Assembly (NCBI GenBank): GCA_026770585.1
Contig: MU646478.1
Coordinates: 94,689 to 105,445 of the forward strand
DNA: 10,757 nt
From: Baffinella frigidus
Taxonomy: Eukaryota > Cryptophyceae > Cryptomonadales > Baffinellaceae
Direction: 5' to 3'
The notes under the pieces are model-generated. The model worked only from the letters and a program-made list of their open reading frames with translations, searched no databases and was not told the DNA's origin. Position 1 is the stretch's first letter. Each line of letters opens with the position of its first letter. Positions 1-5,850 of the stretch are shown here, piece by piece. The position numbers and the translations under genes are program-made.

Positions 1-161
1 ACCCTAAACCCTAAACCCTAAACCCTAAACCCTAAACCCTAAACCCTAAACCCTAACCCCTAAACCCTAACCCCTAAACCCTAACCCCTAAACCCTAAAC
101 CCTAAACCCTAACCCCTGAACACTAATCCCTGAACTCTTAACTCTAAACCCTAAACCCTAG
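1..161. repeat. Terminal telomere array, CCCTAAA type
   Basis: Perfect 7-base CCCTAAA units run from the first base to about 54. They then alternate with 8-base CCCCTAAA variants to about 115, and decay into units such as CCCTGAA and CACTAAT before unique sequence starts near 162. The C-rich strand reads 5' to 3' away from position 1, which is the orientation of a true left chromosome end. The repeat is the plant/Arabidopsis type, also found in several algal lineages, and does not identify the organism on its own. Confidence 0.95.
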
Positions 162-221
162 GTGCTAGGAGAGCACATCATAACAACCGCCGAGGGCTGA
201 TTCGCCATGTGGTATCCCTCA

Positions 222-388
222 CCACACAGCGGGCTACGAAGGGATTTTCGGCCCATTTCGGGCCGACTTTCCGTTACCTTATCCGTGGGAACCGAACCAC
301 CCCTGTGTCCCTACGGGTTGCCTACCGTAGGGTCCTAGGGCCTATTGTTTAGGGGTTATTCAAAATCCCTTCGAAGTCCGCTGTGTGG
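222..388. mobile_element. Fold-back element, family B copy 1
   Basis: A 27-bp terminal inverted repeat starts CCACACAGCGGGCTACGAAG at 222-248 and is matched on the other strand at 362-388 with two mismatches. The interior has no coding potential. It includes the stretch around 286-345 (tatccgtggg ... gtagggtcct), which recurs in family B copy 2, so this is a repeated element and not a chance hairpin. No convincing target-site duplication is visible. The class is undetermined; it is MITE-like by size and structure. Confidence 0.7.
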
Positions 389-475
389 AGTGGCGAGAAG
401 GCTCAAACGCCATACCGTAGGGCCCTAGGACGTTCCCAGGACCTGTCGGGGGTCAATTTTGACCCCCTCGCCACT
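389..475. repeat. Small nested inverted repeat
   Basis: AGTGGCGAG at 389-397 is matched by CTCGCCACT at 467-475. Just inside the right arm, GGGGGTCAA (448-456) and TTGACCCCC (459-467) form a 9-bp stem with a two-base loop. The element abuts family B copy 1 and lies eight bases before the first family A element. The middle (about 409-430) contains a CCGTAGGGCCCTAGGA motif also seen in family A and B interiors. It may be a degenerate relative. Confidence 0.5.
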
Positions 476-482
476 CAAGGGA

Positions 483-603
483 TCGGGGTACCTCGCTCAT
501 AAGAAAGCGCCCCCCCGCCCTCCAGGGCCACCATAGGGCCCTAGGCATGGGCCTACTGTAGGGTCCTAGGGGGGGGCGTTTTCTTATGAGCGAGGTAACC
601 CTG
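483..603. mobile_element. MITE-like element, family A copy 1
   Basis: The left end reads (tc)GGGGTACCTCGCTCATAAG followed by a C tract. The right end is the complement: a G tract, then CTTATGAGCGAGGTAACCCTG, followed by TA at 604-605. Between the arms is the shared core with CCATAGGGCCCTAGGCAT and GTAGGGTCCTAGG. There is no open frame. The left terminal dinucleotide and its TA are mutated. The core has the same orientation as copy 3. Confidence 0.85.
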
Positions 604-758
604 TACCACACAGCGGGCTACGAGGGATTCTTGGTGGCTGAGCCACCTCTTGGTGGCTGAGCCACCAAGAATCGGTCGGGATGTCGGTTGGTGGCTGGGC
701 CACCGAGAATCGGTGAGGATATCCGTAGGAACAACCCTATGTCCCTACGGATGGCCTA

Positions 759-982
759 CCGTTGGGTCCTAAGAATTATTCAGTTGTGGGCTGTTCGAGA
801 AATCCCTTCGGGGGTACCTCGCTCATAAGAAACCGCCCCCCCCCAGGATCCTACAGTAGGGCTATGCCTAGGGCCCTATGGTCGTCCTGGGGGGGGGGGG
901 CGTTTTTTTTTTGAGCGAGGTACCCCTGTACCGTACGGTCCTGTGGATTATTCAGTTGTGGGCTGTTCGAGAAAGCCCTTCG
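759..982 (+). repeat. 52-bp direct repeat flanking family A copy 2
   Basis: The segment 759-810 (from CCGTTGGGTCCTAAG to AATCCCTTCG) is repeated at 931-982 (CCGTACGGTCCTGTG to AAGCCCTTCG). The last 36 bases differ at one position. The second copy starts right after the TA that closes family A copy 2, and the first copy also follows a TA (757-758). The flanks are far too long for a transposon target-site duplication, so they reflect local tandem duplication or unequal recombination around the element. Confidence 0.75.
809..928. mobile_element. MITE-like element, family A copy 2
   Basis: The left end is (cg)GGGGTACCTCGCTCATAAGA plus a C tract. The right end is a G tract of about 13, a T run, then TGAGCGAGGTACCCCTG with TA at 929-930. 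The core is in the opposite orientation to copies 1 and 3 (ACAGTAGGGCTATGCCTAGG). The T run at 903-912 replaces the usual TTTCTTA, which looks like decay or homopolymer expansion. Non-coding. Confidence 0.85.
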
Positions 983-1076
983 TAGCCCTCTGTGGTGTGT
1001 GGCGCCGAGCGCTGGGAGTGTTGTGTCTTTATGTAAAATGCGTGGGTGTGGAGGTGAGAAGGTTTGCGAAGTGAAT

Positions 1077-1080
<4 letters not shown>

Positions 1081-1120
<40 letters not shown>

Positions 1121-1168
1121 CGCGCGCGCGCGAGAGAGAGAGAGCGCGCGAGAGAGAGAGAGCGCGCG

Positions 1169-1200
<32 letters not shown>
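1081..1200. repeat. GA/CG microsatellite
   Basis: A 120-bp alternating purine/purine-pyrimidine tract: (AG)18, then (CG)8 at 1117-1132, then blocks of GA and CG ending in about 14 GA units. GA tracts can form triplex structures and CG tracts left-handed DNA; these are general properties, not something shown here. Long open frames across it on both strands (Arg/Glu or Ser/Leu dipeptides) are artefacts of the dinucleotide repeat. Confidence 0.95.
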
Positions 1201-1202
<2 letters not shown>

Positions 1203-1539
1203 AGCCCCTTGAGGTTGACATACGCAGCAAAGTCAGTCTCTGTTGCTGAGACCACGCAGAAGTGTGTGCTTACATATCCTTTGTACAGACCTTACTCAAA
1301 GTTATGGTACCACACATTAAGTTACACACCTGATTTTGGTTTGTGGACCTTGATAAATCAAGGATCGCACACCAACCGCTTTTTGGCGGTCCTTAATGTG
1401 AACTGGCATTTTGTGTCCGGACACTGACCGCTTTTCACAGACCTTGTTTTTCCAAGGCCCGCACACCGAAGGGTTTTGAAAGCCGTACCTTGACTTCGAG
1501 TAACCCCTGTACATGATGTATGTACATGCATGTGTAGTC
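1201..1539. other. Gene-free stretch with short repeated palindromes
   Basis: No supportable gene. Two related palindromic motifs lie 94 bp apart: CCTTGATAAATCAAGG at 1348-1363 and CCTTGTTTTTCCAAGG at 1442-1457. Each is followed by a similar GCACACC stretch and each lies near an ACCGCTTTT motif, suggesting a decayed direct duplication. The segment 1507-1533 is rich in GTACATG-type alternation. Confidence 0.5.
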
Positions 1540-1541
1540 TA

Positions 1542-1657
1542 CAAGGGCACCTCGCTCATAAGAAACTGCCCCCCCCCCAGGGACCAACATAGCCCCTAGG
1601 CATAGCCCTACTGTAGGGTCCTAGGGGGAGGCGTTTTTTATGAGCGAGGTACCCCTG
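1542..1657. mobile_element. MITE-like element, family A copy 3
   Basis: The left end CAAGGGCACCTCGCTCATAA is preceded by TA (1540-1541). The right end TATGAGCGAGGTACCCCTG is followed by TA (1658-1659), so both ends show the TA expected for Tc1/mariner-type insertion. The C tract (1569-1578) and the opposing G-rich stretch flank the shared core. Core orientation is as in copy 1. Confidence 0.88.
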
Positions 1658-1732
1658 TAGTTATTTTCAGGCTGCGTGTGCATGCTGACCACTCTGAGAC
1701 ACGGATTCCATGTTTCCCTCCCTGATATCGAA

Positions 1733-1855
1733 ACGTGTGTCCTCCCCTCCCTCTCAGAAACGTCCCCCCTCCCTCTCAGCGAGAAGCGGTTCCCTCCCTC
1801 TCAGACCCCCCCTTAGAAACGAACTCTCCTCCCTCAGAAATGGGGGTCCCTCAGT
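1733..1855. repeat. Pyrimidine-rich degenerate tandem repeat
   Basis: Repeated CCTCCCTCTCAGA-type units with interspersed GAAACG occur at roughly 1745-1845, with variable spacing. The tract is strongly C/T biased on the plus strand. No coding frame. No function can be assigned. Confidence 0.6.
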
Positions 1856-1859
1856 AACC

Positions 1860-2110
1860 CTGTGAGCATGGACGGTCACTCGGTCTTGAAACCCCAGAAA
1901 TCAATGCGAGGGTGGGGAAACAGGTTACTGGCCCAGGGACATGATATTCCACTATTCGTCGCCAAAAAATGAAAACCCTTGGTCGAAAAAAAATTGAAAC
2001 TTGATTCGAGAAAGTGGGTTCAGTTTCGAGGAGTTGTGGAAGAGTGTGAACAACGAAATGGCGTGGTCCCGAGGCCGGACCGTCGGCACCCACGATTGGA
2101 CGGCCCAGGC
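1860..2110. other. Unique stretch without a supportable gene
   Basis: Moderately AT-rich sequence. The short open frames here overlap each other on both strands, lack splice-supported extensions and end in repeats. I see no promoter or RNA signature. Confidence 0.4.
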
Positions 2111-2217
2111 TGTAACTTTTGAAACTCTTGGCCGGGTTGGAAACTCTGGGCCGGGTTCACTGATCATCCATGGCTCCTGTTCTCCCTTTTGGGAAGGGCG
2201 TGAGAGCTACAGAGGTA

Positions 2218-2337
2218 CAGGGGTACTTCGCTCATAAGAAACCGCCTCCTCATCATAGGACCCTACAGTAGGGCTATGCCTAGGACCCTACGGTGGTCCT
2301 GGGGGGGGGGGCGTTTCTTTTGAGCGAGGTACCCCTG
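2218..2337. mobile_element. MITE-like element, family A copy 4
   Basis: The left end CAGGGGTACTTCGCTCATAA is preceded by TA (2216-2217). The right end TTTGAGCGAGGTACCCCTG is followed by TA (2338-2339). The G tract is at 2300-2311; the left C tract has decayed to CCTCCTCATC. The core is in the orientation of copies 2 and 5. Eight bases before it, TACAGAGG at 2208 looks like an older, broken terminus of the same family. Confidence 0.9.
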
Positions 2338-2346
2338 TACAGGGTA

Positions 2347-2520
2347 ATCTGGGCTATAAGAACACGGGTGCTCCGACATCGGTCGGTGTCTGTTTTCTTA
2401 AATTAGTACCAGAGGGTTGACTAAACGCGAGATTTAGTCAACCCTCTGGTACTAAATTAAGAAAACGGGGGGCCCAAATCCGGTCTGTGTTCTTAAGTTC
2501 TGGTTTCTTATAGCCCAGAT
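2347..2520. mobile_element. 174-bp fold-back element with nested long hairpin
   Basis: The perfect 16-bp terminal inverted repeats are ATCTGGGCTATAAGAA (2347-2362) and its complement (2505-2520). Nested inside are 34-bp arms, 2392-2425 and 2433-2466, that pair with one mismatch around the 7-base loop CGCGAGA. No coding frame. TA occurs at both edges (2345-2346 and 2519-2520, the right one overlapping the repeat), which would fit a TA-targeting element, but a single copy cannot settle it. The arms are nearly identical, so the hairpin is recent or maintained. Confidence 0.8.
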
Positions 2521-2605
2521 ACCCAATAACGTTTGAAACCCCGGGCTGATTTCAATGATCATCTATGGCTTCTGTTCCCCCGTTTCGGGGCGGCCGTGAG
2601 AGCTA

Positions 2606-2635
2606 CAGGGGTACCCTATCCATCAGAAAACGGTT
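2606..2635 (+). mobile_element. Solo family A-like terminus
   Basis: CAGGGGTACCCTATCCATCA follows TA (2604-2605), and AGAAAACGG completes a likeness to the family A end (CAGGGGTACC...ATAAGAAACCG). No matching right end is found downstream. It is either a deleted copy or the end of a larger diverged relative. Confidence 0.45.
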
Positions 2636-3182
2636 CGGATAAGAACGAATAAAACGGTTTTGATAAGAGTGTTCTTGTTTTTTTGGGAATTTGCCACCGA
2701 CCGTTGTTCCTTCGTCAGCATTTCTCAATAAATAAAAACGTATCGCCGACCGTTTCCCCAGGAATTTCTTAGTTCAAACGTTTTTGGCACACATCGCTTA
2801 TCCCACGGGGAATGGAGCTCCGAGGGCGAGAACCTTCAACCGGTTCGAGGAGAGAACCTTGAACAGACTTGAGGGAGAGGTGACCACGGACGCCGAATCT
2901 GGATCTGAGAGTGAGGGGGTGGGGGCGCGCGAGAGCAGCGAGGGCTGTGAGTACGAGGATAAACCAACGGACCCACCGTTTCCCCAGCTTTCAACAACTT
3001 GCCACCGAAAATTTCCCATGCGTTTCATGAATTTTATAAACGTGCCACTGACCGTTCTCAGATTACACGCCGTTATGAGTGGGGCACCCGTCTGCACGCT
3101 GTACCAAAACGCATGCCCTTCACGAGTGACTTGTGTAAAGTCACTCCAACTACTCCTATGTGGGGCTTGTCCCCATAGAGTG
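2636..3182. other. Stretch with weak coding signal and short repeats
   Basis: A plus-strand frame is open from about 2784 to 3338, but it opens with TTG and its last third runs through two family A copies. The middle (about 2840-2990) would encode an acidic Ser/Glu-rich peptide and could be a gene fragment. Short motifs such as GCCACCGACCGTT recur at about 2693, 2744 and 3040, pointing to decayed repeats. I do not call a gene. Confidence 0.35.
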
Positions 3183-3254
3183 CAGGGGCACCTCGGCTGC
3201 AAGGCAACGCATCCCTTCGAGGACCAACACAGGGCCCTGGGGTATGACGGGCCC
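3183..3254 (+). mobile_element. Degenerate family A copy, left half
   Basis: CAGGGGCACCTCGGCTGCAA followed by GGCAACGC resembles the family A left end. GAGGACCAACACAGGGCCCT then matches the core in the orientation of copies 1 and 3. The element runs directly into copy 5 at 3255 without its own right arm. This looks like one copy inserted into, or recombined with, another. Confidence 0.6.
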
Positions 3255-3256
3255 TA

Positions 3257-3375
3257 CAGGGGTACCTCACGCACAAGAAACCACCTCCTCCTAGGGCCCT
3301 ACAGTAGGCCTATGCCTAGGGCCCTATGGTGGTCCTAGGGGGGGGGGGCGGTTTCTTATGAGCGAGGTACCCCTG
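3257..3375. mobile_element. MITE-like element, family A copy 5
   Basis: The left end CAGGGGTACCTCACGCACAA is preceded by TA (3255-3256). The right end CTTATGAGCGAGGTACCCCTG is followed by TG where TA is expected. The G tract is at 3338-3348. The core CAGTAGGCCTATGCCTAGG is in the orientation of copies 2 and 4. This is the copy furthest from the telomere and closest to the coding gene's 3' end, about 200 bp away. Confidence 0.88.
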
Positions 3376-3489
3376 TGGTACGACGTGTACATGCACTGGA
3401 GGTCCGTCGCGTCACAAAAAAGATGAGCTTCAAAAGGGACGTGCACAGTGTAGAGCAGCATGCGTTGAACCCCGGGCACGAGACCCGAG

Positions 3490-3563
3490 GTGCAGGCTGG
3501 CGGGCTGCCTGAAAGGCTCTGTATTAGTGCAGGCTGGCGGGCTGCCTGAAAAGCTCTGTATTA
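3490..3563 (+). repeat. 37-bp tandem duplication at the gene's 3' end
   Basis: Two adjacent 37-bp units (3490-3526 and 3527-3563), each starting GTGCAGGCTGGCGGGCTGCC, differ at one base. They begin 12 bases beyond the stop codon of the minus-strand gene and so probably lie in its 3' untranslated region. On that strand TGTAA (3561-3565) overlaps the edge of the nearer unit. TGTAA is the polyadenylation signal of green algae, but use here is unproven. Confidence 0.85.
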
Positions 3564-3575
3564 CACCACCACCTC

Positions 3576-5398
3576 TTACTGCGCGTCACCCACAAGGAAC
3601 CCCGTCCCCTCACCCGACCCCGACCCGACGAACACGCCGTCGCCGGAGCCAGTGCCGTTGGCCACCTGGACCAGAGAGGAGAGCACTTGAGCACCAGGGA
3701 GGAGAGCAGAGAGAGCAGAGAGAGCAGAGAGAGCAGAGAGAGCAGAGAGAGCAGAGCAATTGAGCGTCCCAAATCGCGCCTGGACAAATCTGCAAGTCGC
3801 GGGGGGTGCAGGTGGAGGGGGTTGGTGGAGAGGGTGTTGGGTGGCAAGAGGGGTGTGCGGGGTGCTTACCGACACGTCGGTGCCCGAGCCCTCGCCATGG
3901 CCCGCCGTGAGGTCCTGCTCAAGAGAAAGCAGAATCAGCGACCAGCCCAGCATCACTCCAGCCCAGCCTCCCGGGGCAGCAGGCACCTCAAGAACCACTC
4001 CACCCTTGCACCCCCAGCACGCTCACCCTGCAAGTCCACGGGTAATTCCTGCTCCTGATTCCTGCTCCAAACGATGCCGCAAACGTGCGAGCCCTGACCC
4101 TGCTCCTGCCCCTGGACCCGAGGAGTACCTGGCCGCTGAGCTCGCCGTTGTCGCCAGCGATGTCCGCGCCAGACACGTGCCCGTCGCCCACCACCACGTT
4201 GGTCCCCGAGCCCTGCCCGTTGCCGACGTTCACCATGGTGCCCGAGCCGTAGCCATCAGTGACGGAGATGCCGGTCCCCGAGCCCGAGCCTGACACGATG
4301 AACATATCGTGCCCCTCGTAGTTTTCCAGGATGCCCTTGCCCTCCACGAAGCCATCGCCCACGGTGATCATGTGGCCGGAGCCTACTCCCGAGCCGATGC
4401 CCACCATCATGCCAGTGCCCTCGCCGGAGCCCGCGAACATCCCCGTGCCCATGCCCTCGCCAGAGCCAACAGTCACACCCTGCCCGTTGATCACGCCGGA
4501 GCCAACAGTCACGCCGTCGCCGCTCCCGATCCCGCTCGCGACGTGCACGCCAGCGCCCACCACCTCGCCGTTCTGGAAATCAGCGCCCGCGCCCTGCGCG
4601 GCCACCTCGCCGTTGTTCATCATCTGCTCCGTGCCCGCGAAGTTCTTGATGTGGTGGAACGTCGCGCCCTCAGTCACCTGTGCACCCCCTCGCGCGTCAG
4701 CCAACGTTGCCTCCTCAGGGCAGCTGCCTCATTACCTGCATCGACACAAGCGCGCACGAGCACCGCGTTTGGCTGAGGTAAATTACCGGGGGCGGTGACG
4801 AGTCGTCGGTGGTGGCGATAACGAATCCGGGCTCGTGGAGAGGCTGGGCGCCGCCCTCCTCAGCAGGCGCCTCCTCAGCCGGAGCCGCGCCCTCCTCAGC
4901 CGGGGCCTCCTCAGCCGGGGCCTCCTCAGCCGCAGCGGGGGGCTCCTCCTCCTGCAGCTTGCTCAGGAGCGCCGATTTGATCACGCTGTTGCCCCGCATG
5001 AGGGTCTGCGCCAGCGCGACGCGCTGGGGGTCCGCGAGGTTGGTCCACTGGGCCTCAACTGCGGACACCTGGGAGTTGGCCGGGCCCGACACGACGAGAA
5101 CGAGCGCCGTGAGCGCCATCGCGACGGCAGCGGCACCGATCACGGTGACGAACCTCCGGTCAGAGGGCTGGCGTTTGGGCGCCACGGCGCCATAGGCCTG
5201 CACACCAGCCACAGCCCGGAGGTCAGATAAGAAGGGTCAATACAGAGCGCAAATTCAGCCTCTCCCCGCATCCCAGAGAGCAGCCGCAGCAGGAAAACCC
5301 CTACCAGCCAGGTCAGCTCTCCGTCTCTCCCTGCACAGCTCAACTTCTGCACCCCTCCTTCCCTCAGAACGCACCTCAATGTCGCAAGGGACTGCCAT
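3576..5398 (-). CDS. Membrane-anchored protein with 12-residue glycine-rich solenoid-like repeats (5 exons)
   Basis: Spliced minus-strand gene. Exons: 5398-5375, 5197-4787, 4677-4129, 3914-3870, 3665-3576, giving 1119 nt or 372 residues. All four introns are GT-AG and phase 0 (177, 109, 214, 204 nt). The uninterrupted exon-2 frame has no ATG, so an upstream start is needed. ATG at 5398 followed by eight codons (MAVPCDIE) and the donor GAG/GTGCGT supplies it.

Protein order: basic N-terminus (KRQPSDRR, about 16-23); one membrane span (about 24-44, rich in A, V and L); helical stretch; Glu/Ala/Pro linker with EEAPA repeats (91-124); then from about residue 165 some 16 repeats of about 12 residues, such as VGNGQGSGTNVV and VANGTGSGDGVF, to the C-terminus. 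The 12-residue register continues exactly across the last two splice junctions, strong support for the model.

Topology suggests a type II signal anchor with the repeats outside the membrane. The repeats have the look of a beta-solenoid. I recognise no family; adhesion, cell covering or ice-binding roles are guesses. Exon 4 (45 nt) could be skipped without a frame change. Confidence 0.85.
3702..3755 (+). repeat. 9-bp minisatellite inside the last intron
   Basis: Six exact copies of GAGAGCAGA. On the coding (minus) strand they read TCTGCTCTC and lie about 40 nt before the acceptor TCTGGTCCAG/GTGGCC at 3666, where a polypyrimidine tract is expected. Frames across them (Leu-Ser-Leu or Glu-Ser-Arg runs) are artefacts of the repeat. 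Confidence 0.9.
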
Positions 5399-5524
5399 GA
5401 GGTTTCAGGTGATATTTTGGGAAAGTCGAAATTTCTGATTAGTCAACATCGATTAGCCAACTCGGTGAACTTTTGATTCGAAAGTAAACAAATTATGTCC
5501 ACTTTCTCTCAAAACTCATCCCCA
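5399..5524 (-). promoter_or_regulatory. Presumed upstream region of the solenoid gene
   Basis: About 125 bp of AT-richer sequence separates the ATG at 5398 from the duplicated segment starting at 5525. On the minus strand it includes AAAATATCACC about 12-22 nt before the ATG. No clear TATA box or initiator is visible. The stretch AGCCAACTCGGTGAACTTTT (5453-5472) recurs in diverged form at 7896-7916, so part of this region may itself be repeat-derived. The call rests on position only. Confidence 0.3.
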
Positions 5525-5722
5525 ACCCACAAAGTTTGGCACAAACTATTCCGGGACAGAGGGCGCTGCACCATCCTTTCAAACTAAGCCTTCCTGGCCA
5601 CACACAGTGATCGTTTAAGGAACCAAGCTTGCCCGCGCGGCCACGATCGCCTTCTGGCGGACAACCGTGCTGCGGACAACCGCTTTTTGCGCAGCGCGGT
5701 CCCCAACTCGTCCTTGAAGGTA
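5480..5722 (-). pseudogene. Broken copy of an unrecognised reading frame
   Basis: Read on the minus strand from 5722, this copy gives RVGDRAAQKAVVR, then a 5-residue insertion from a 15-bp duplication, then RQKAIVAARASLVP and a stop (TAA at 5617-5615). Further stops follow. The matching frame in copy 2 (7698-7480) is open. The same DNA also has similarity in plus-strand frames, so the true coding strand is not certain. No family recognised. Confidence 0.3.
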
Positions 5723-5850
5723 TCATCGCGCGCCTCGCTCTGTGTTCAGTCCGGATGGTCGCCCATTGCTGCCACCATTATCAGACTACCACAAGGTTGG
5801 ACGGGGGTGGCGGGGCGAGGCTGTGCGGAGCGATCGAGAGGGCGGCAGTC
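5525..5850. repeat. Segmental duplication, copy 1
   Basis: From ACCCACAAAGTTTGGCA to GGGCGGCAGTC this segment aligns with 7433-7838. Shared blocks include TTGCCCGCGCGGCCA, GCGCAGCGCGGTCCCCAACT and GGTATCATCGCGCGCCTC. Copy 1 has an extra 15-bp tandem duplication of GACAACCGTGCTGCG at about 5660. It lacks the roughly 65-bp insertion present in copy 2. Confidence 0.85.

Larger units (their letters stand above)
606..1002. mobile_element. Fold-back element, family B copy 2, interrupted
   Basis: The left end CCACACAGCGGGCTACGA (606 onward) starts directly after the TA that ends family A copy 1. The right end at about 974-1002 (gcccttcgtagccctctgtgg...) is its degenerate complement. The interior shares the ATATCCGT...GTCCCTACGG...CTACCG stretch with copy 1 at 222-388. 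It also carries three imperfect TTGGTGGCTGAGCCACC palindromes (about 628-705). Family A copy 2 sits inside it. The right boundary is approximate. Confidence 0.6.
2111..2609 (+). repeat. Diverged direct duplication (two copies)
   Basis: Copy one at about 2111-2212 and copy two at about 2526-2609 share AACTTTTGAAAC/AACGTTTGAAAC, CCGGGTT/CCGGGCT, TGATCATC-ATGGCT-CTGTTC and CGTGAGAGCTACAG in the same order. Between them lie family A copy 4 and the 2347-2520 hairpin element. Both copies end at a TACAG that looks like a family A terminus. Confidence 0.75.

Noticed and set aside
851-1427. Long open frames on both strands over the GA/CG tract
   Set aside because: They are dipeptide artefacts of a dinucleotide repeat and extend into a hairpin element; no splice or start support.
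2784-3338. 184-codon plus-strand frame
   Set aside because: It opens with TTG, has no ATG before its middle, and its C-terminal third is translated from two family A elements. Only the acidic middle part is faintly protein-like.
3527-4058. Plus-strand Arg/Glu/Ser-rich frames
   Set aside because: They translate the 9-bp intronic minisatellite and the antisense of the solenoid gene.
4678-4704. ATG at 4704 as an independent start for the repeat protein
   Set aside because: It falls in the 109-nt intron just before the acceptor; the exon joins in frame to the upstream membrane-span exon instead.
5210-5212. Start of the membrane-span frame at 5212
   Set aside because: The codon is GTG, unlikely in a eukaryotic gene; a TGTGCAG acceptor at 5198 and an upstream ATG exon at 5398 explain the N-terminus better.
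4309-5230. Plus-strand Ala/His-, Pro- and Leu-rich frames opposite the solenoid gene
   Set aside because: They are antisense shadows of a repetitive GC-rich coding sequence; the minus strand has splice-consistent repeats in register.
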